Notes: a model not told the origin generated them from the letters alone. A DNA stretch of 64,000 bases from Psychrobacter sp. WY6 (GCF_018448495.1 NZ_CP049902.1:558001-622000); one strand, 5' to 3'. Shown: positions 38,503 to 51,672, counted from the stretch's first letter. Made by a program: numbers and translations.

Positions 38503-38807
38503 AGTGTTAACCTTTTATTATCGAATGGACGCGTTGTATGGTAAGTTGCTATTGATGAGCATAACACTAGAGCATGTTGAATATTCGCAAATGTTTTTGC
38601 TATAACGACAGGCTACCAACGAAAAACTTAACAAAATAAGCCTTATTAAATGCAGTCGCTTTCAGGGCAATGAGTTGTTATGATAATAGCAAAGTAGCAT
38701 GATTTGCAGTCAAACTTATCGCTTATGGGCTGCCTTTGATTACATTTTTTAGAGTCATTTATTAAAATTATTTAATGACCATCATATAATAAAAAGGATT
38801 GAACGTT
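38503..38807. other. Divergent gap between unrecognised gene and SDR
   Basis: About 305 AT-rich bases. No gene or clear promoter is recognised. An AAAGGA-type ribosome site sits just before the SDR start. Confidence 0.4.
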
Positions 38808-39475
38808 ATGAAGCGCTTTAAAGAAAAAACTGTCATTATAACAGGTGCAGATTCTGATATTGGTCGTGCAACGGCGCTTAGATTTGCACAAGAAGGGGCG
38901 AACTGTATAATCGTTGGTATTAATAACGATATTTTAGAATACATCTACGAGGAGCTGCCACAGGATCATACATGGATCAATACAGGTAACCACCTTACCG
39001 TAACCAGTGATATTAATGATCTGACCCAAACGGCAAGATTAATAGAGCATGTACGCGATAAATATAAACATATTGATGTGATGGTCAATATAGATACTGC
39101 GGTTGGCATTCATCAGTCAGTTATTCCAGAACTGATAAAAACACAAGGCAATATCGTTAATGTGTCAACGCTAACGGAGATATCAGCAGACTGGAATATA
39201 GAGACCTATAAAGCTAGACAAAAGAATTTGACTGATGTTACAAAGAAGCTGGCATTAGAGAATATACCAAATAATGTACGTATTAATGCCGTATCTGCTG
39301 GATTGGTGGCAACGGATATCAGTCCAAATCCATTTATTACCCACTCTCCACTAGGGAAGACAGCGACACCGTTTGATGTAACCGCCGCTGTGATTTTTTA
39401 GCCAGTGATGACGCTGCCATCATTACTGGTATGAATTTACCTGTCGATGGTGGGGTGAGTACGTTCAACAGCTAA
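38808..39475 (+). CDS. Short-chain dehydrogenase/reductase, divergent active site (one frame break)
   Basis: About 222 residues. The ATG at 38808 follows AAAAAGGA. Rossmann cofactor motif TGADSDIGRATALRFA (about 11-26) fits TGxxxGIG. The C-terminal part reads NNVRINAVSAGLVATDIS (the SDR 'VNAVxPG' block). The frame is lost at the T-run GTGATTTTTTAG near 39402, where one T is missing; correction gives FLASDDAAIITGMNLPVDGG and ends FNS at 39475. The NNAG motif is replaced by MVNIDTAV, about 30 residues of the central domain appear deleted, and the YxxxK pair is altered: the Tyr of ETYKARQKN has Gln at +4 and Lys at +5. Activity may be lost or changed. Confidence 0.75.
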
Positions 39476-39523
39476 CTCAATGCTTAGTTTTTTAGCCATT
39501 CTTAAAACTCATCACCGCAAACA

Positions 39524-39559
39524 AAAGACCCCCTGACATTAATCAGTCAGGGGGTCTTA
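39524..39559. terminator. Bidirectional terminator between SDR and acyltransferase
   Basis: AAGACCCCCTGAC (39525-39537) pairs with GTCAGGGGGTCTT (39546-39558), a perfect 13-bp stem between convergent genes. T-runs are short, but the stem is very stable. Confidence 0.85.
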
Positions 39560-39591
39560 ATATACAGATACTCATAACTCATTTAAAAACT

Positions 39592-40284
39592 TTATTCAGC
39601 TGAATGATTGATATCTTGTAATGGTTGAGATAAGCGCTCGGGATGTCTTGGTATCACCCCTTTATACTGAGCATAAATTTTTGGTAAATCCGCTTCGATA
39701 TCACCACTAGGATAAACTAACGACATAAAGCGTATTTCTTTGGTTTTGTAATCCATCGCTACCGGCAAAATAGGTACACCAGCGCCCACTGCTAAATAAT
39801 AGAAACCTGATTTCCAAGTTTCAGTATATTGACGAGTGCCTTCTGGTGCTAAACCCAAAAATAGTGGCTTACCTGTTTTGAACTTATCAATACTTGCTTG
39901 CAGCACTGAGCCTTTCACTACGATCAATGGGAATCACCCCTATCCAGCTTAATAGCTGAGCAAATACGGGCACTTTAAATAACGTATGCTTACCCATAAT
40001 ACTGATTTTCAAATCTAGGGCAATAAACTGGGTATCGCATAAACCCCGTCGATATTCGAAGTATGCGGCAGCGCTAAAACTACAGCTTGTGAAATATTTG
40101 GAATCTCTCCAACCGTACGCCAACCCGCAGCTTTTAGCATAGCTGAGGCAATCACTGGCGCAATTTTATTACCGCGTTTCGGAACTAAAATACCCAGCTG
40201 CTTTCTACTAAGCTTGGGCAATATTTTAGAGTTTACAGACTGAGAAGCAGCAGCTTTTGAGCGATTAAATAACTTTGATGTCAT
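39592..40284 (-). CDS. PlsC-type glycerolipid acyltransferase (two frame breaks)
   Basis: About 230 residues. The N-terminus from the ATG at 40284 (MTSKLFNRSK) is polar. The acyltransferase motif I is LPHTSNIDG (H-X4-D), about residue 72; motif III PEGTRQYTETWKSGFYYLA carries the conserved EGTR; VPILPVAMDY matches block IV. The sequence passes through three frames, changing near 40030 (FIALDLKISIMGKHTLFKVP follows) and near 39930 (then VVKGSVLQASIDKF). At least two one-base indels are implied, one near AACCCCG. The substrate (lysophosphatidic acid or another lysolipid) is unknown. Confidence 0.85.
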
Positions 40285-40432
40285 GACGGCACCACATAAT
40301 AAAAGATACCTACATAATAACATTAAGCTTATACAACTAAATTGAATTTTATAGGCTTTTATTGCTTGCCAGCTTACCGGTTTATAAACTTTATAAATAT
40401 ATAGCTATTGATGGACATATCCATCGAGCCCA

Positions 40433-42322
40433 TTAGGATATGTCAGCCAAATTGCCTTTATTCTCAAGCCAAACCTTGCGATCAGCAGCACGTTTTTTAG
40501 CCAACAGCATATCCATCACGCTATTAGTCAACACCATGTCATCCATATCTAGCTGAACTAAACGCCGAGTATCACGGTTCATGGTCGTCTCACGTAACTG
40601 CTCTGCACTCATTTCACCCAAGCCTTTAAAACGGGTAATCTGCGCTTTTTTATTGCCCGGCACATTGGCCAAAATATGCTGAAGCTCAGGCTCATCTAAC
40701 GCATAATGCACCTCTTTGCCCACGTCTACTCGATATAACGGCGGCATGGCGACAAATAAATGACCCGCATCCACTAGCGCAGGGAAATGCTTCACAAATA
40801 AGGCGCAAATCAGCGTGGCGATATGCAGACCATCAGAATCCGCATCCGCTAAGATACATACCTTGTCATACCGCAGCTCAGACAAATCGTCAGATGCCGG
40901 ATCGACACCGATAGCAATAGCGATATCATGAATCTCTTGGCTCGATAACACCGTATCAGAAGACACTTCCCACGTATTTAAAATCTTACCACGCAGCGGT
41001 AAAATCGCCTGATAATGACGGTCACGTGCTTGCTTGGCGCTACCACCCGCAGAATCCCCTTCTACTAAAAACAGCTCAGCACCATCACGCAAATCACCAC
41101 GACAGTCTGCCAACTTACCCGGCAATGCAGGACCTTGCGTGATTTTCTTACGGGCGACTTTTTTGGCAGACTTGAGACGACGTCCAGCTTTATTAATCGC
41201 CAGCTCTGCGATTTGAGTACCCATATCGGCATGCTGATTTAACCACAGACTAAAGGCATCTTTTGCCAACGTCTGTACTGCCCCAGCAGCTTCACGACTA
41301 GACAGACGCTTGGTTTGCCCAGAGAACTGCGGTTCAGAAAATTTAAGCGACAGAATATAGTTCACCCCATCCCAGACATCTTCTGCCGTTAGCTTGACAC
41401 TACGCGGCAGCAAATTATGAATATCGCAAAACTCACGCAATGCCTCTAATATACCAGTGCGCAGACCATTGACGTGCGTACCGCCCTGAGCCGTAGGGAT
41501 AAGGTTCACATAACTTTCTTGAATCGGCGTGCCACCATCAGGCAACCAAGACAAGGCAAAGGTAATAGCAGCACGTTCGCCCGCTTTTGCATCGTAATTA
41601 TAATAAAACGGTGCTTCAGGTAAGGTTTCTAAACCATCCAACTGTTCGCTTAGATATTCGACCACTCCGTCAGTAAACTGCCAAACCACCTTTTCATTAT
41701 TAATATCATCGACAAATTCAATCGTCAATCCAGCGGCCAATACTGCTTTGGCTTTTAGATTGTGCTTGAGCTGTTTTACATTAAATTTAGGCGTATCAAA
41801 AAAGCGACCATCTGCCCAAAAATGTACTCTGGTACCACGTTTGCGTTTGTTTGAGCTGATTGCTTCAGTCAACGGCGTAACTGGTGCGCCATTTTCAAAC
41901 GCCATATCAAACTGTGTACTATCACGCCATACCGTCACCTCAACACGTGTTGATAACGCATTGACGACAGAGATACCCACACCATGCAGACCGCCTGACA
42001 CTTCATAATTAGAAGTCGAAAACTTCCCACCGGCATGCAAACGAGTTAAAATCAGCTCAATACCCGATTGATTAAATTCAGGATGAATATCAGTCGGCAT
42101 ACCACGCCCATCATCTTCGACAGACAACGAGCCATCACTATGCAGTTGCACCTTGATGGTTTTAGCATAACCCGCCAACGCTTCATCAACTGAGTTGTCG
42201 ATAACCTCTTGCGCCAAATGATTGGGGCGCGTGGTATCGGTATACATACCTGGACGACGACGTACTGGCTCAAGCCCTTCTAAAACTTCTAACGATTGCG
42301 CATTATATTGACTCAAATGCAT
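40433..42322 (-). CDS. parE: DNA topoisomerase IV subunit B
   Basis: 629-residue ATPase subunit of topoisomerase IV, which decatenates daughter chromosomes. GHKL ATPase motifs: VIDNSVDEALAG, the DGRGMPTD block, and GGLHGVGISVVNALS. The TOPRIM region reads LVEGDSAGGSAKQARDR and ILADADSDGLHI, and the C-terminus has RFKGLGEMSAEQLRETTM, diagnostic of type IIA B subunits. The YNAQSLEVLEGLEPVRRRPG start and 629-residue length match ParE rather than GyrB (about 800). Its neighbour yqiA, 120 bases upstream, is the same partner as in E. coli. The frame is intact. Confidence 0.97.
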   Translation of the reverse strand: MHLSQYNAQSLEVLEGLEPVRRRPGMYTDTTRPNHLAQEVIDNSVDEALAGYAKTIKVQLHSDGSLSVEDDGRGMPTDIHPEFNQSGIELILTRLHAGGKFSTSNYEVSGGLHGVGISVVNALSTRVEVTVWRDSTQFDMAFENGAPVTPLTEAISSNKRKRGTRVHFWADGRFFDTPKFNVKQLKHNLKAKAVLAAGLTIEFVDDINNEKVVWQFTDGVVEYLSEQLDGLETLPEAPFYYNYDAKAGERAAITFALSWLPDGGTPIQESYVNLIPTAQGGTHVNGLRTGILEALREFCDIHNLLPRSVKLTAEDVWDGVNYILSLKFSEPQFSGQTKRLSSREAAGAVQTLAKDAFSLWLNQHADMGTQIAELAINKAGRRLKSAKKVARKKITQGPALPGKLADCRGDLRDGAELFLVEGDSAGGSAKQARDRHYQAILPLRGKILNTWEVSSDTVLSSQEIHDIAIAIGVDPASDDLSELRYDKVCILADADSDGLHIATLICALFVKHFPALVDAGHLFVAMPPLYRVDVGKEVHYALDEPELQHILANVPGNKKAQITRFKGLGEMSAEQLRETTMNRDTRRLVQLDMDDMVLTNSVMDMLLAKKRAADRKVWLENKGNLADIS

Positions 42323-42442
42323 CCTTAACGATTCATGTCTGATTAATTCTATTCAACCATTATAACCAAAAATAGCGACGTTAAGGTTAATAGTCCATCG
42401 CTCACGTCATATAATGTCGCCTGTTTGTAGTGGTCAACTAAT

Positions 42443-43090
42443 TTAGGCTCGTACTAAATCTTGTAGCATATTTATCACCATCGGCAACTGCTCACCAAAG
42501 TCACTAAACCGATGATCGCCACCCGCTTGTAAAATAACCGTACTCCCTTGCTGTTGATAAAAGGCTTTAGACAATTCAGGATTTAATAACTCATCGCCTT
42601 CTTTGATAAATACAGCAATTTTTTTAGGATAATGAATTTCTGATAACTGATGATCTGCAAACCATTGCAAATCCGCAGAAGTAATATCCCAACCGCCAGT
42701 GGTCGTATAGAGAATTTGATTCTTTGGCAATTCATCTTCGCCTTGACCTTCATTACTATCGTTATTTAGCAGTAAGTCATGAGCAAAGCGCTGTAATGTC
42801 ACATGTGGCTGAGTACTAGGATTTAATAGTAAAGCCGCACAGCCTGTATGATTGCTCACCAAGGTAGGAAAATAGCCACCCAATGAGCTACCAACGAATA
42901 CAACTTTTGAGTCGCTGCCCCATTCCTCAACTAGACTTATCAGTTTATCAAACACGTCTTGTGGCGATTTATTCAAATCGGGACGCAGTACATTGATATC
43001 AGGATGATGATGCTGGCAGTATTTTTCTAATAGCATTCCCTTGGTAGAGTTCGCATCACTGTCCAGTCCATGGATATAAATCAAGTTCAC
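42443..43090 (-). CDS. yqiA: YqiA/YcfP-family alpha/beta-hydrolase (esterase)
   Basis: 215 residues. N-terminal NLIYIHGLDSDANSTKG (oxyanion-loop HG), FVGSSLGGYFPTLVS (nucleophile elbow GSSLGG, Ser about residue 68), a late Asp (KEGDELLNPELS) and His (GGDHRFSDF) complete the triad. The family acts as an esterase, preferring short acyl chains in E. coli YqiA. It precedes parE in the same direction, the gene order also seen in E. coli. Biological substrate unknown. Confidence 0.88.
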   Translation of the reverse strand: MNLIYIHGLDSDANSTKGMLLEKYCQHHHPDINVLRPDLNKSPQDVFDKLISLVEEWGSDSKVVFVGSSLGGYFPTLVSNHTGCAALLLNPSTQPHVTLQRFAHDLLLNNDSNEGQGEDELPKNQILYTTTGGWDITSADLQWFADHQLSEIHYPKKIAVFIKEGDELLNPELSKAFYQQQGSTVILQAGGDHRFSDFGEQLPMVINMLQDLVRA

Positions 43091-43275
43091 GTATCATCTC
43101 ACTTAATTTTGTTATGATTATCTTATATAGGCTAGTGACGCTAAGCATAGCACCCGCCAAACAAAAATAATAACAATAAAACGGCACACCATTAGTCAGT
43201 ATTTGCGACATAATAATATTGTCATAATAGTTTTATGCAAGTCAAAGGAATGACGATAATAGCAATGGAGTCGCC

Positions 43276-43536
43276 ATGAACCAACAGTTTGAGCTGTTTG
43301 AGATTGCCAATCCATGTATTGGTCTTTGCCAAAGCAATAAAAAAGGCTATTGCTTCGGTTGCCTGCGTAGTCGTCCTGAGCGCCAACGATGGCATGATAT
43401 GACGACAGAACAACAGCGCGATGTGCTAAGGCTTATCGCAGGACGTAAGCTGCGTATAGAGCAAATGAGAGATCGTAAAGACGAGCAGTTAGGATTTGAT
43501 TTTGAAGAAGTGGTTGAGACTGGTGAGTTGTTTTAA
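43276..43536 (+). CDS. DUF1289 protein
   Basis: 86 residues. The family signature is the cysteine motif NPCIGLCQSNKKGYCFGCLR (C-X3-C-X7-C-X2-C), probably binding a metal, followed by RSRPERQRWHDMT and LRLIAGRKLRIEQ. Function is unknown. It is the last housekeeping-type gene before the accessory patch and the rRNA array. Reads divergently from yqiA. Confidence 0.9.
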   Translation: MNQQFELFEIANPCIGLCQSNKKGYCFGCLRSRPERQRWHDMTTEQQRDVLRLIAGRKLRIEQMRDRKDEQLGFDFEEVVETGELF

Positions 43537-43588
43537 AGTTATACATTACGGTTTAAATTCAAAATAATATGATGCTTTTTAGATAGTT

Positions 43589-44585
43589 TTACAATACAAG
43601 CGGAACAATATTCCAAGCAAGATTGTGTTTTTGCTCATAGCAATCATAGATTAATAAATCTGTTCTTGTATCAGCAGGAAGTTCTATTTTTGGTATGTAA
43701 TATGTTGATGGATCACTTGCGATAAGACTAATTTTAAAATGCTGATTAATTAAAGAAGATAATGTATTGTTATTATTAAGCAGGCTAAATGGACTAAACC
43801 TTGCGCAAAACATAGCTATATTAGCTGAAACTGCATCTAAAACATTTTCTAATGTTGCTTCGTTAAATGAAGAATTGCGATCGTGTTTCGTCTTATTGTA
43901 AGAGTCATACCATTTTAAGGATTTTGTAGGTTGAGATACATCCCATTGAGAAAATGGTATAAAATTCCGTAGATCATCATAATTTTTGAAAGTAATTTGA
44001 AATTCATTCAAGCGAGCTTTAGACAATAATTTTACATAATCGTTTGTGGTAAACATTCGATTATTTTGAGGTGATATTCCTGAGTTTTTGAAAATCGATA
44101 CCCATGAGTTTTCTACCTCTGTACATGCCAAAATAAGTAGCTCTCTGGATTTATGTCCGTAAGATTTTAATCCATTTTGATCTGGTTCAATGTACAGTAA
44201 CAAATCATCTAATTTTTCTATCAATACCCTCAATGCTTGCTCGGCTGAACGTTGTTCAAAAGCATTGATTTTCAAAGCGTCATGGATGTCCTGTATAATA
44301 TAAGGATGGCCTCCAAACGTTTTCTATAGAACTACCAATGGGTAATTGTAATGGTTTTACATCTTGAGCCCCAAATACTCTAATTACCCAATCACGCAAA
44401 CTACCGCTTTTACCTTCAATTGCGGTCAAACCGACAGAAATAACATTGAAATCATAATTTTTACCGTAAATATGAACGAAATGTGAGTCTGTTTCGTAGG
44501 CATAACCTAGAGCATTTCTTTCATGCAAATTATCTATCCATCTAGGTATATTAGTTTGCGTATTTCTATAATAAATTCCGTTCAA
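43589..44585 (-). pseudogene. Unrecognised protein gene split by one frameshift (accessory)
   Basis: Two minus-strand ORFs (44585-44280 and 44275-43589) look like one gene of about 332 residues. The first stops at RPSLYYTGHP; in the neighbouring frame the text reads FGGHPYIIQDIHDALKINAF straight into the second ORF, which otherwise would start at a TTG. The join is in CGTTTGGAGGCC near 44312. The protein has no signal or membrane helix. The C-terminal half has helical blocks and WYDSYNKTKHDRNSSFNEA, a YN-x-x-KH-x-R pattern seen in several helical families (I cannot place it in one). It is low in GC relative to flanking genes and lies in a mobile-looking patch. Confidence 0.6.
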
Positions 44586-44684
44586 TTTTCCCTCTCACTC
44601 TATATGTACCATCATAATGTAAAAAATAACTATTAAAGAAACTATTTATAACTGATTAAAAAAGTATCTATTAACGTAGTTTTT

Positions 44685-45046
44685 CTAAGCATTCAGCCAC
44701 TGATTCCAATTTAATTTTGACCATCCACCTAAAGGATTTAATGGTTTTAGAGGTTGAAGTAGATTTAAAGGTTTCAGTGGACGAAGTGGTTGTAACGGCT
44801 TTAACGGCCTCAAAGGAGTAAATGGTTTTAAAGCACCACTTGGAGTAGTCCCATCAAGCCAAAAACAGGCTTACCATTGCGATCAAGTAGCGAACCTCTA
44901 TTAAATGGACCTAACCACTGCAATGAATTCGACGCAAAGAAATTACCGTCGCTTAAGAAAGCAACTCAATGTAAGTTTAAATCAAAAACATCTTCTCCAT
45001 CGAACCAACCTGATAGCTCTGCATATTGATCAAATATTGGCGTCAT
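44685..45046 (-). pseudogene. 4-fold-beta-flower protein gene, broken by a nonsense codon and a frameshift
   Basis: Reads from the ATG at 45046: MTPIFDQYAELSGWFDGEDV then FDLNLH, a TGA where the family has Trp, then VAFLSDGNFFASNSLQWLGP in the same frame. The '4-fold beta flower' family has this ...N.xWVAF...F..SLQWLGP pattern. After DRNGKPVFGL the frame changes by one base to DGTTPSGALKPFTPLRPLK, a run of about ten K/R/Q/N-P-L-type tripeptides, and ends GGWSKLNWNQWLNA at the TAG 44685-44687, the family's typical tail. One nonsense change plus one frameshift are needed to break it. Family assignment is from memory of the repeat and tail pattern. Function of the family is not established. Confidence 0.65.
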
Positions 45047-45192
45047 AAGTTTTCCTATACATGTTTAGGATTATTTTATGAATTTGGAATTAATTGTAAA
45101 GTTTATTAATCCTATAGGAGAAGTTATACCATATAATCCTACACTTGTTGATAATATATTAAATGAGAATTGTTGAGGATGTTATTAGTAAC

Positions 45193-45226
45193 AAAAAAAG
45201 TCCCCAACGTTTATTCGTTGGGGGCT
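45193..45226 (-). terminator. Terminator of the distal (degenerate) 5S
   Basis: On the minus strand GCCCCCAACG pairs with CGTTGGGGAC and is followed by a run of T. It is the second of two terminators after operon A, resembling the one at 45490-45523. Confidence 0.9.
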
Positions 45227-45243
45227 CCATCTATAATAGATAA

Positions 45244-45358
45244 CTGACGATGACCTACTCTCACATAGCCAGAGCCACATCACCATTGGCGCTACGATAT
45301 TTTACTTCTGAGTTCAGGAAAGGATCATACAACTCCATCACGCTATCGAATACGGACT
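45244..45358 (-). pseudogene. Degenerate extra 5S rRNA copy
   Basis: About 115 bases align over their whole length with the intact 5S at 45539-45650: the shared blocks are CTGACGATGACCTACTCTCACAT, then CACCATTGGCGC and ACTTCTGAGTTC. Many substitutions follow, and the end that should pair with the 3' strand of helix I (CAGTCCGTAT) no longer matches. It lies downstream of the operon A 5S in transcription and has its own terminator. Confidence 0.8.
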
Positions 45359-45489
45359 GATGCAGGTGTTGCGCCAAATACTTCATTCATAGATTGGTAT
45401 ACCCATAGGTTGGTAAAGGAGACTTTAAGATATGGATAACTCTTGAACGAAAAATAATTTCTGAAAGAAGTAGTATATAGCAAACAAAG

Positions 45490-45523
45490 AAAACCCCCCA
45501 ACGAATTAACGTTGGGGGGTTTT
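45490..45523 (-). terminator. Rho-independent terminator of rrn operon A
   Basis: AAAACCCCCCAACG pairs with CGTTGGGGGGTTTT, a perfect inverted repeat immediately after the 5S. The identical sequence ends operon B. Confidence 0.93.
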
Positions 45524-45538
45524 ACTTTGAATAGAGAG

Positions 45539-45650
45539 CTGACGATGACCTACTCTCACATGGGCGAACCCACACTACCATTGGCGCAATGATGTTTCAC
45601 TTCTGAGTTCGGGAAGGGATCAGGTGGTGCCATCATGCTATTGTCGTCAG
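45539..45650 (-). rRNA. rrf: 5S rRNA, operon A
   Basis: 112 bases with the terminal stem CTGACGA/TCGTCAG intact and the typical CCCGAACTCAGAAGTGAAAC core. Boundaries are set by the terminal stem. Confidence 0.95.
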
Positions 45651-45724
45651 CAAAGGGGGTTATGAGTCTTTTTTTTATTGTTTGACTATAAGTGTTTAGT
45701 TTATGGTCGATCAACTTGTAACCT

Positions 45725-45752
45725 AACTGAATCAAGGTTAAAGGTGATATCG
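45725..45752 (-). other. 3' strand of the 23S processing stem, operon A
   Basis: AACTGAATCAA (45725-45735) and AGGTGATATCG (45742-45752) are exactly complementary to TTGATTCAGTT (48766-48776) and CGATATCACCT (48743-48753) on the other side of 23S. The two 11-bp helices would hold the ends of precursor 23S together for RNase III. The same arms occur around the other 23S copies. Confidence 0.8.
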
Positions 45753-45832
45753 AAATATTCTCTCGTTTCTATAAGCTTTCGCTTATACAAGATAGATTAA
45801 TTAGAGCTTTCATACAAACCACTTGGGTGTTG

Positions 45833-48689
<2,857 letters not shown>

Positions 48690-49029
48690 CAACCCCAAGT
48701 AGTCTTTCGACTGCTAAGTGTTATAAAGTCTAATTATGATAACGATATCACCTATGTTTATACGCTTGATTCAGTTCTCTTTACTTTTTTAATCACTCAC
48801 CCCTGGGATAACAACTGATGTCGTTAAGAGGTGAGTGATTAAGGTTAGGAAGTGCGCGTGAACACGCTCTTCCTAACCCAGACTCATATCTATGTTTTTA
48901 AATAGTCTCTATGCTCTCGTCGAGTCACAGATTCTGTATAAAACAGAAAGAAGTAATCGTGTCTTTATTCAAAGATAAATCACTTGTTTCTATTTATACT
49001 ATTAGCACTTAAAGCTTATTCGTCTATAG
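48690..49029 (-). other. tRNA-Ala to 23S spacer with two processing hairpins, operon A
   Basis: No gene. Two hairpins are visible: AATCACTCACC/GGTGAGTGATT (48791-48840) and GGTTAGGAAG/CTTCCTAACC (48843-48878). The 23S stem strand lies at 48743-48776. Confidence 0.8.
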
Positions 49030-49105
49030 TGGTGGAGCCAAACGGAGTCGAACCGTTGACCTCCTGCGTGCAAGGCAGGCGCTCTACCAACTGAGCTATG
49101 GCCCC
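49030..49105 (-). tRNA. tRNA-Ala (TGC), operon A
   Basis: 76 bases, cloverleaf complete, CCA encoded; anticodon TGC in CCTGCCTTGCACGCAGG. Standard 16S-23S spacer tRNA. Confidence 0.97.
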
Positions 49106-49114
49106 ATTATAAAA

Positions 49115-49191
49115 TGGTGGGTCTAAGTGGACTTGAACCACTGACCCCCGCGTTATCAACACGGTGCTCTAACCAGCTGAGCTACAGACCC
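49115..49191 (-). tRNA. tRNA-Ile (GAT), operon A
   Basis: 77 bases with encoded CCA; anticodon GAT in the stem CCGTGTTGATAACACGG. Nine bases separate it from tRNA-Ala. Confidence 0.97.
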
Positions 49192-49218
49192 AATTACGCT
49201 TGTTAAAACGTAAGCTTA

Positions 49219-49236
49219 AACTAAAGAACAACTTGT
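49219..49236 (-). other. 3' strand of the 16S processing stem, operon A
   Basis: AACTAAAGAACAACTTGT is the exact complement of the 18 bases at 51006-51023 in the 16S leader. On the RNA strand this spacer arm also reads TTGTTCTTTAG, like boxA. Predicted RNase III stem around 16S. Confidence 0.8.
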
Positions 49237-49266
49237 TGTGAATTCTTGCTGACCGAATGCCATCTA

Positions 49267-50805
<1,539 letters not shown>

Positions 50806-51005
50806 AATCTTGCTATGAAGCTCTTTAAAGAAGCTTCTAAACTTGGCTCATCTAATCTGGCAAAATCGCTAAAAATTATGTTCGTAATGAATTAACTTTG
50901 AGTTTTTCTGCTGTCTTAAATGATAATTTTTATAGTTAGAATGAACTCCGAAAAGGAGTTAAAACCAACTTTATTTTTTAGCATTCTGAATCAGCAAAAA
51001 TCCAC

Positions 51006-51023
51006 ACAAGTTGTTCTTTAGTT
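51006..51023 (-). other. 5' strand of the 16S processing stem, operon A
   Basis: The 18 bases ACAAGTTGTTCTTTAGTT (plus strand) are exactly complementary to the spacer arm at 49219-49236. They lie about 200 bases before 16S in the transcript. Confidence 0.8.
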
Positions 51024-51133
51024 ATGCTTTTAAATAGTGCTCAATCACTGTCGTCCAGTAACTGATATATAGGGTATCTCTCTTGCTGTTTAGTCTCAAT
51101 CCCTTACGGGTTAAGCTATCTAGCGAGCCGACT

Positions 51134-51161
51134 ATCTTATCATAATGATTTGATTTGTCAA
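51134..51161 (-). promoter_or_regulatory. rrn promoter P2, operon A
   Basis: Minus-strand TTGACA (51161-51156), 16 bases, TAAGAT (51139-51134), then a GC-rich discriminator AGTCGGCTCGC as in stringently controlled promoters. Confidence 0.85.
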
Positions 51162-51244
51162 GCTTTTTTATGTTTTGTCTTAGCTTGGTAATCTAAGTAA
51201 TAAGTTGGTTAACTTACTGCTTAGCTTCCTTTGCTGTGGGGCGT

Positions 51245-51272
51245 ATTATATAGATTCTGACAGGGGTGTCAA
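51245..51272 (-). promoter_or_regulatory. rrn promoter P1, operon A
   Basis: Consensus TTGACA (51272-51267) and TATAAT (51250-51245) with a 16-base spacer and discriminator ACGCCCC. A perfect sigma70 match; typical rRNA P1. Confidence 0.92.
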
Positions 51273-51623
51273 CCGCTTTATCAGAGGTTTTTGGGTTTAT
51301 TTGATGAGACTTTTAATAATACATAGTTTTCAATGGGTTAGAGGAAAATAGGGATTCGATGTATTTGGGTTTAAACGCTGGAAATACCTGTAGATGTTGC
51401 ATTAAGCTGACGTTAGATGGGTTAATGACTTGTTTGAAGCTAACTATTTATTTAATTATTCTAAAATAAGGCTTATTTAATTCACTGACAGGGTAATGAT
51501 TGTTAAAAAATAGGTCCAAATCAGTCTCTAATCTCTAAGTCATCTATCAGGAAACTCGAATTCTAGCTGATTTTTTAAACCCGCATTGGCATTTTTTATC
51601 TTGGCACTTTTTCTTAGGCAAAG

Positions 51624-51657
51624 AAAACCCCCCAACGAATTAACGTTGGGGGGTTTT
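51624..51657 (-). terminator. Terminator of rrn operon B
   Basis: Same sequence as operon A's: AAAACCCCCCAACG pairs with CGTTGGGGGGTTTT. Confidence 0.93.
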
Positions 51658-51672
51658 ACTTTGAATAGAGAG

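Larger units (their letters stand above)
50806..51623. other. Spacer between operon A and operon B: leader, two promoters, then terminator
   Basis: No protein gene. From left to right: 16S leader with the processing stem, P2 (51134-51161), P1 (51245-51272), then unique spacer from about 51345, and the operon B terminator at 51624. The stretch to about 51345 is shared with the B/C spacer, the leader part with operon C. Confidence 0.8.

Noticed and set aside
1..45000. CRISPR array
   Set aside because: No run of regularly spaced direct repeats of 24-40 bases was seen; only short tandem doublets and a hexamer tract.
44580..45060. Toxin-antitoxin pair in the accessory patch
   Set aside because: Neither gene shows a recognisable toxin or antitoxin motif, and both are broken; the call would be a guess.
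45539..45658. Small coding ORF running on past the 5S (MIQLGYKLIDHK-type, in the B and D copies)
   Set aside because: It lies across the 5S gene and the downstream spacer and recurs only with the rRNA repeat.
51006..51023. boxA on the plus strand of the leader (TTGTTCTTTAG)
   Set aside because: The rRNA is transcribed from the minus strand, so the leader RNA carries the complement. It is better explained as one arm of the 16S processing stem.
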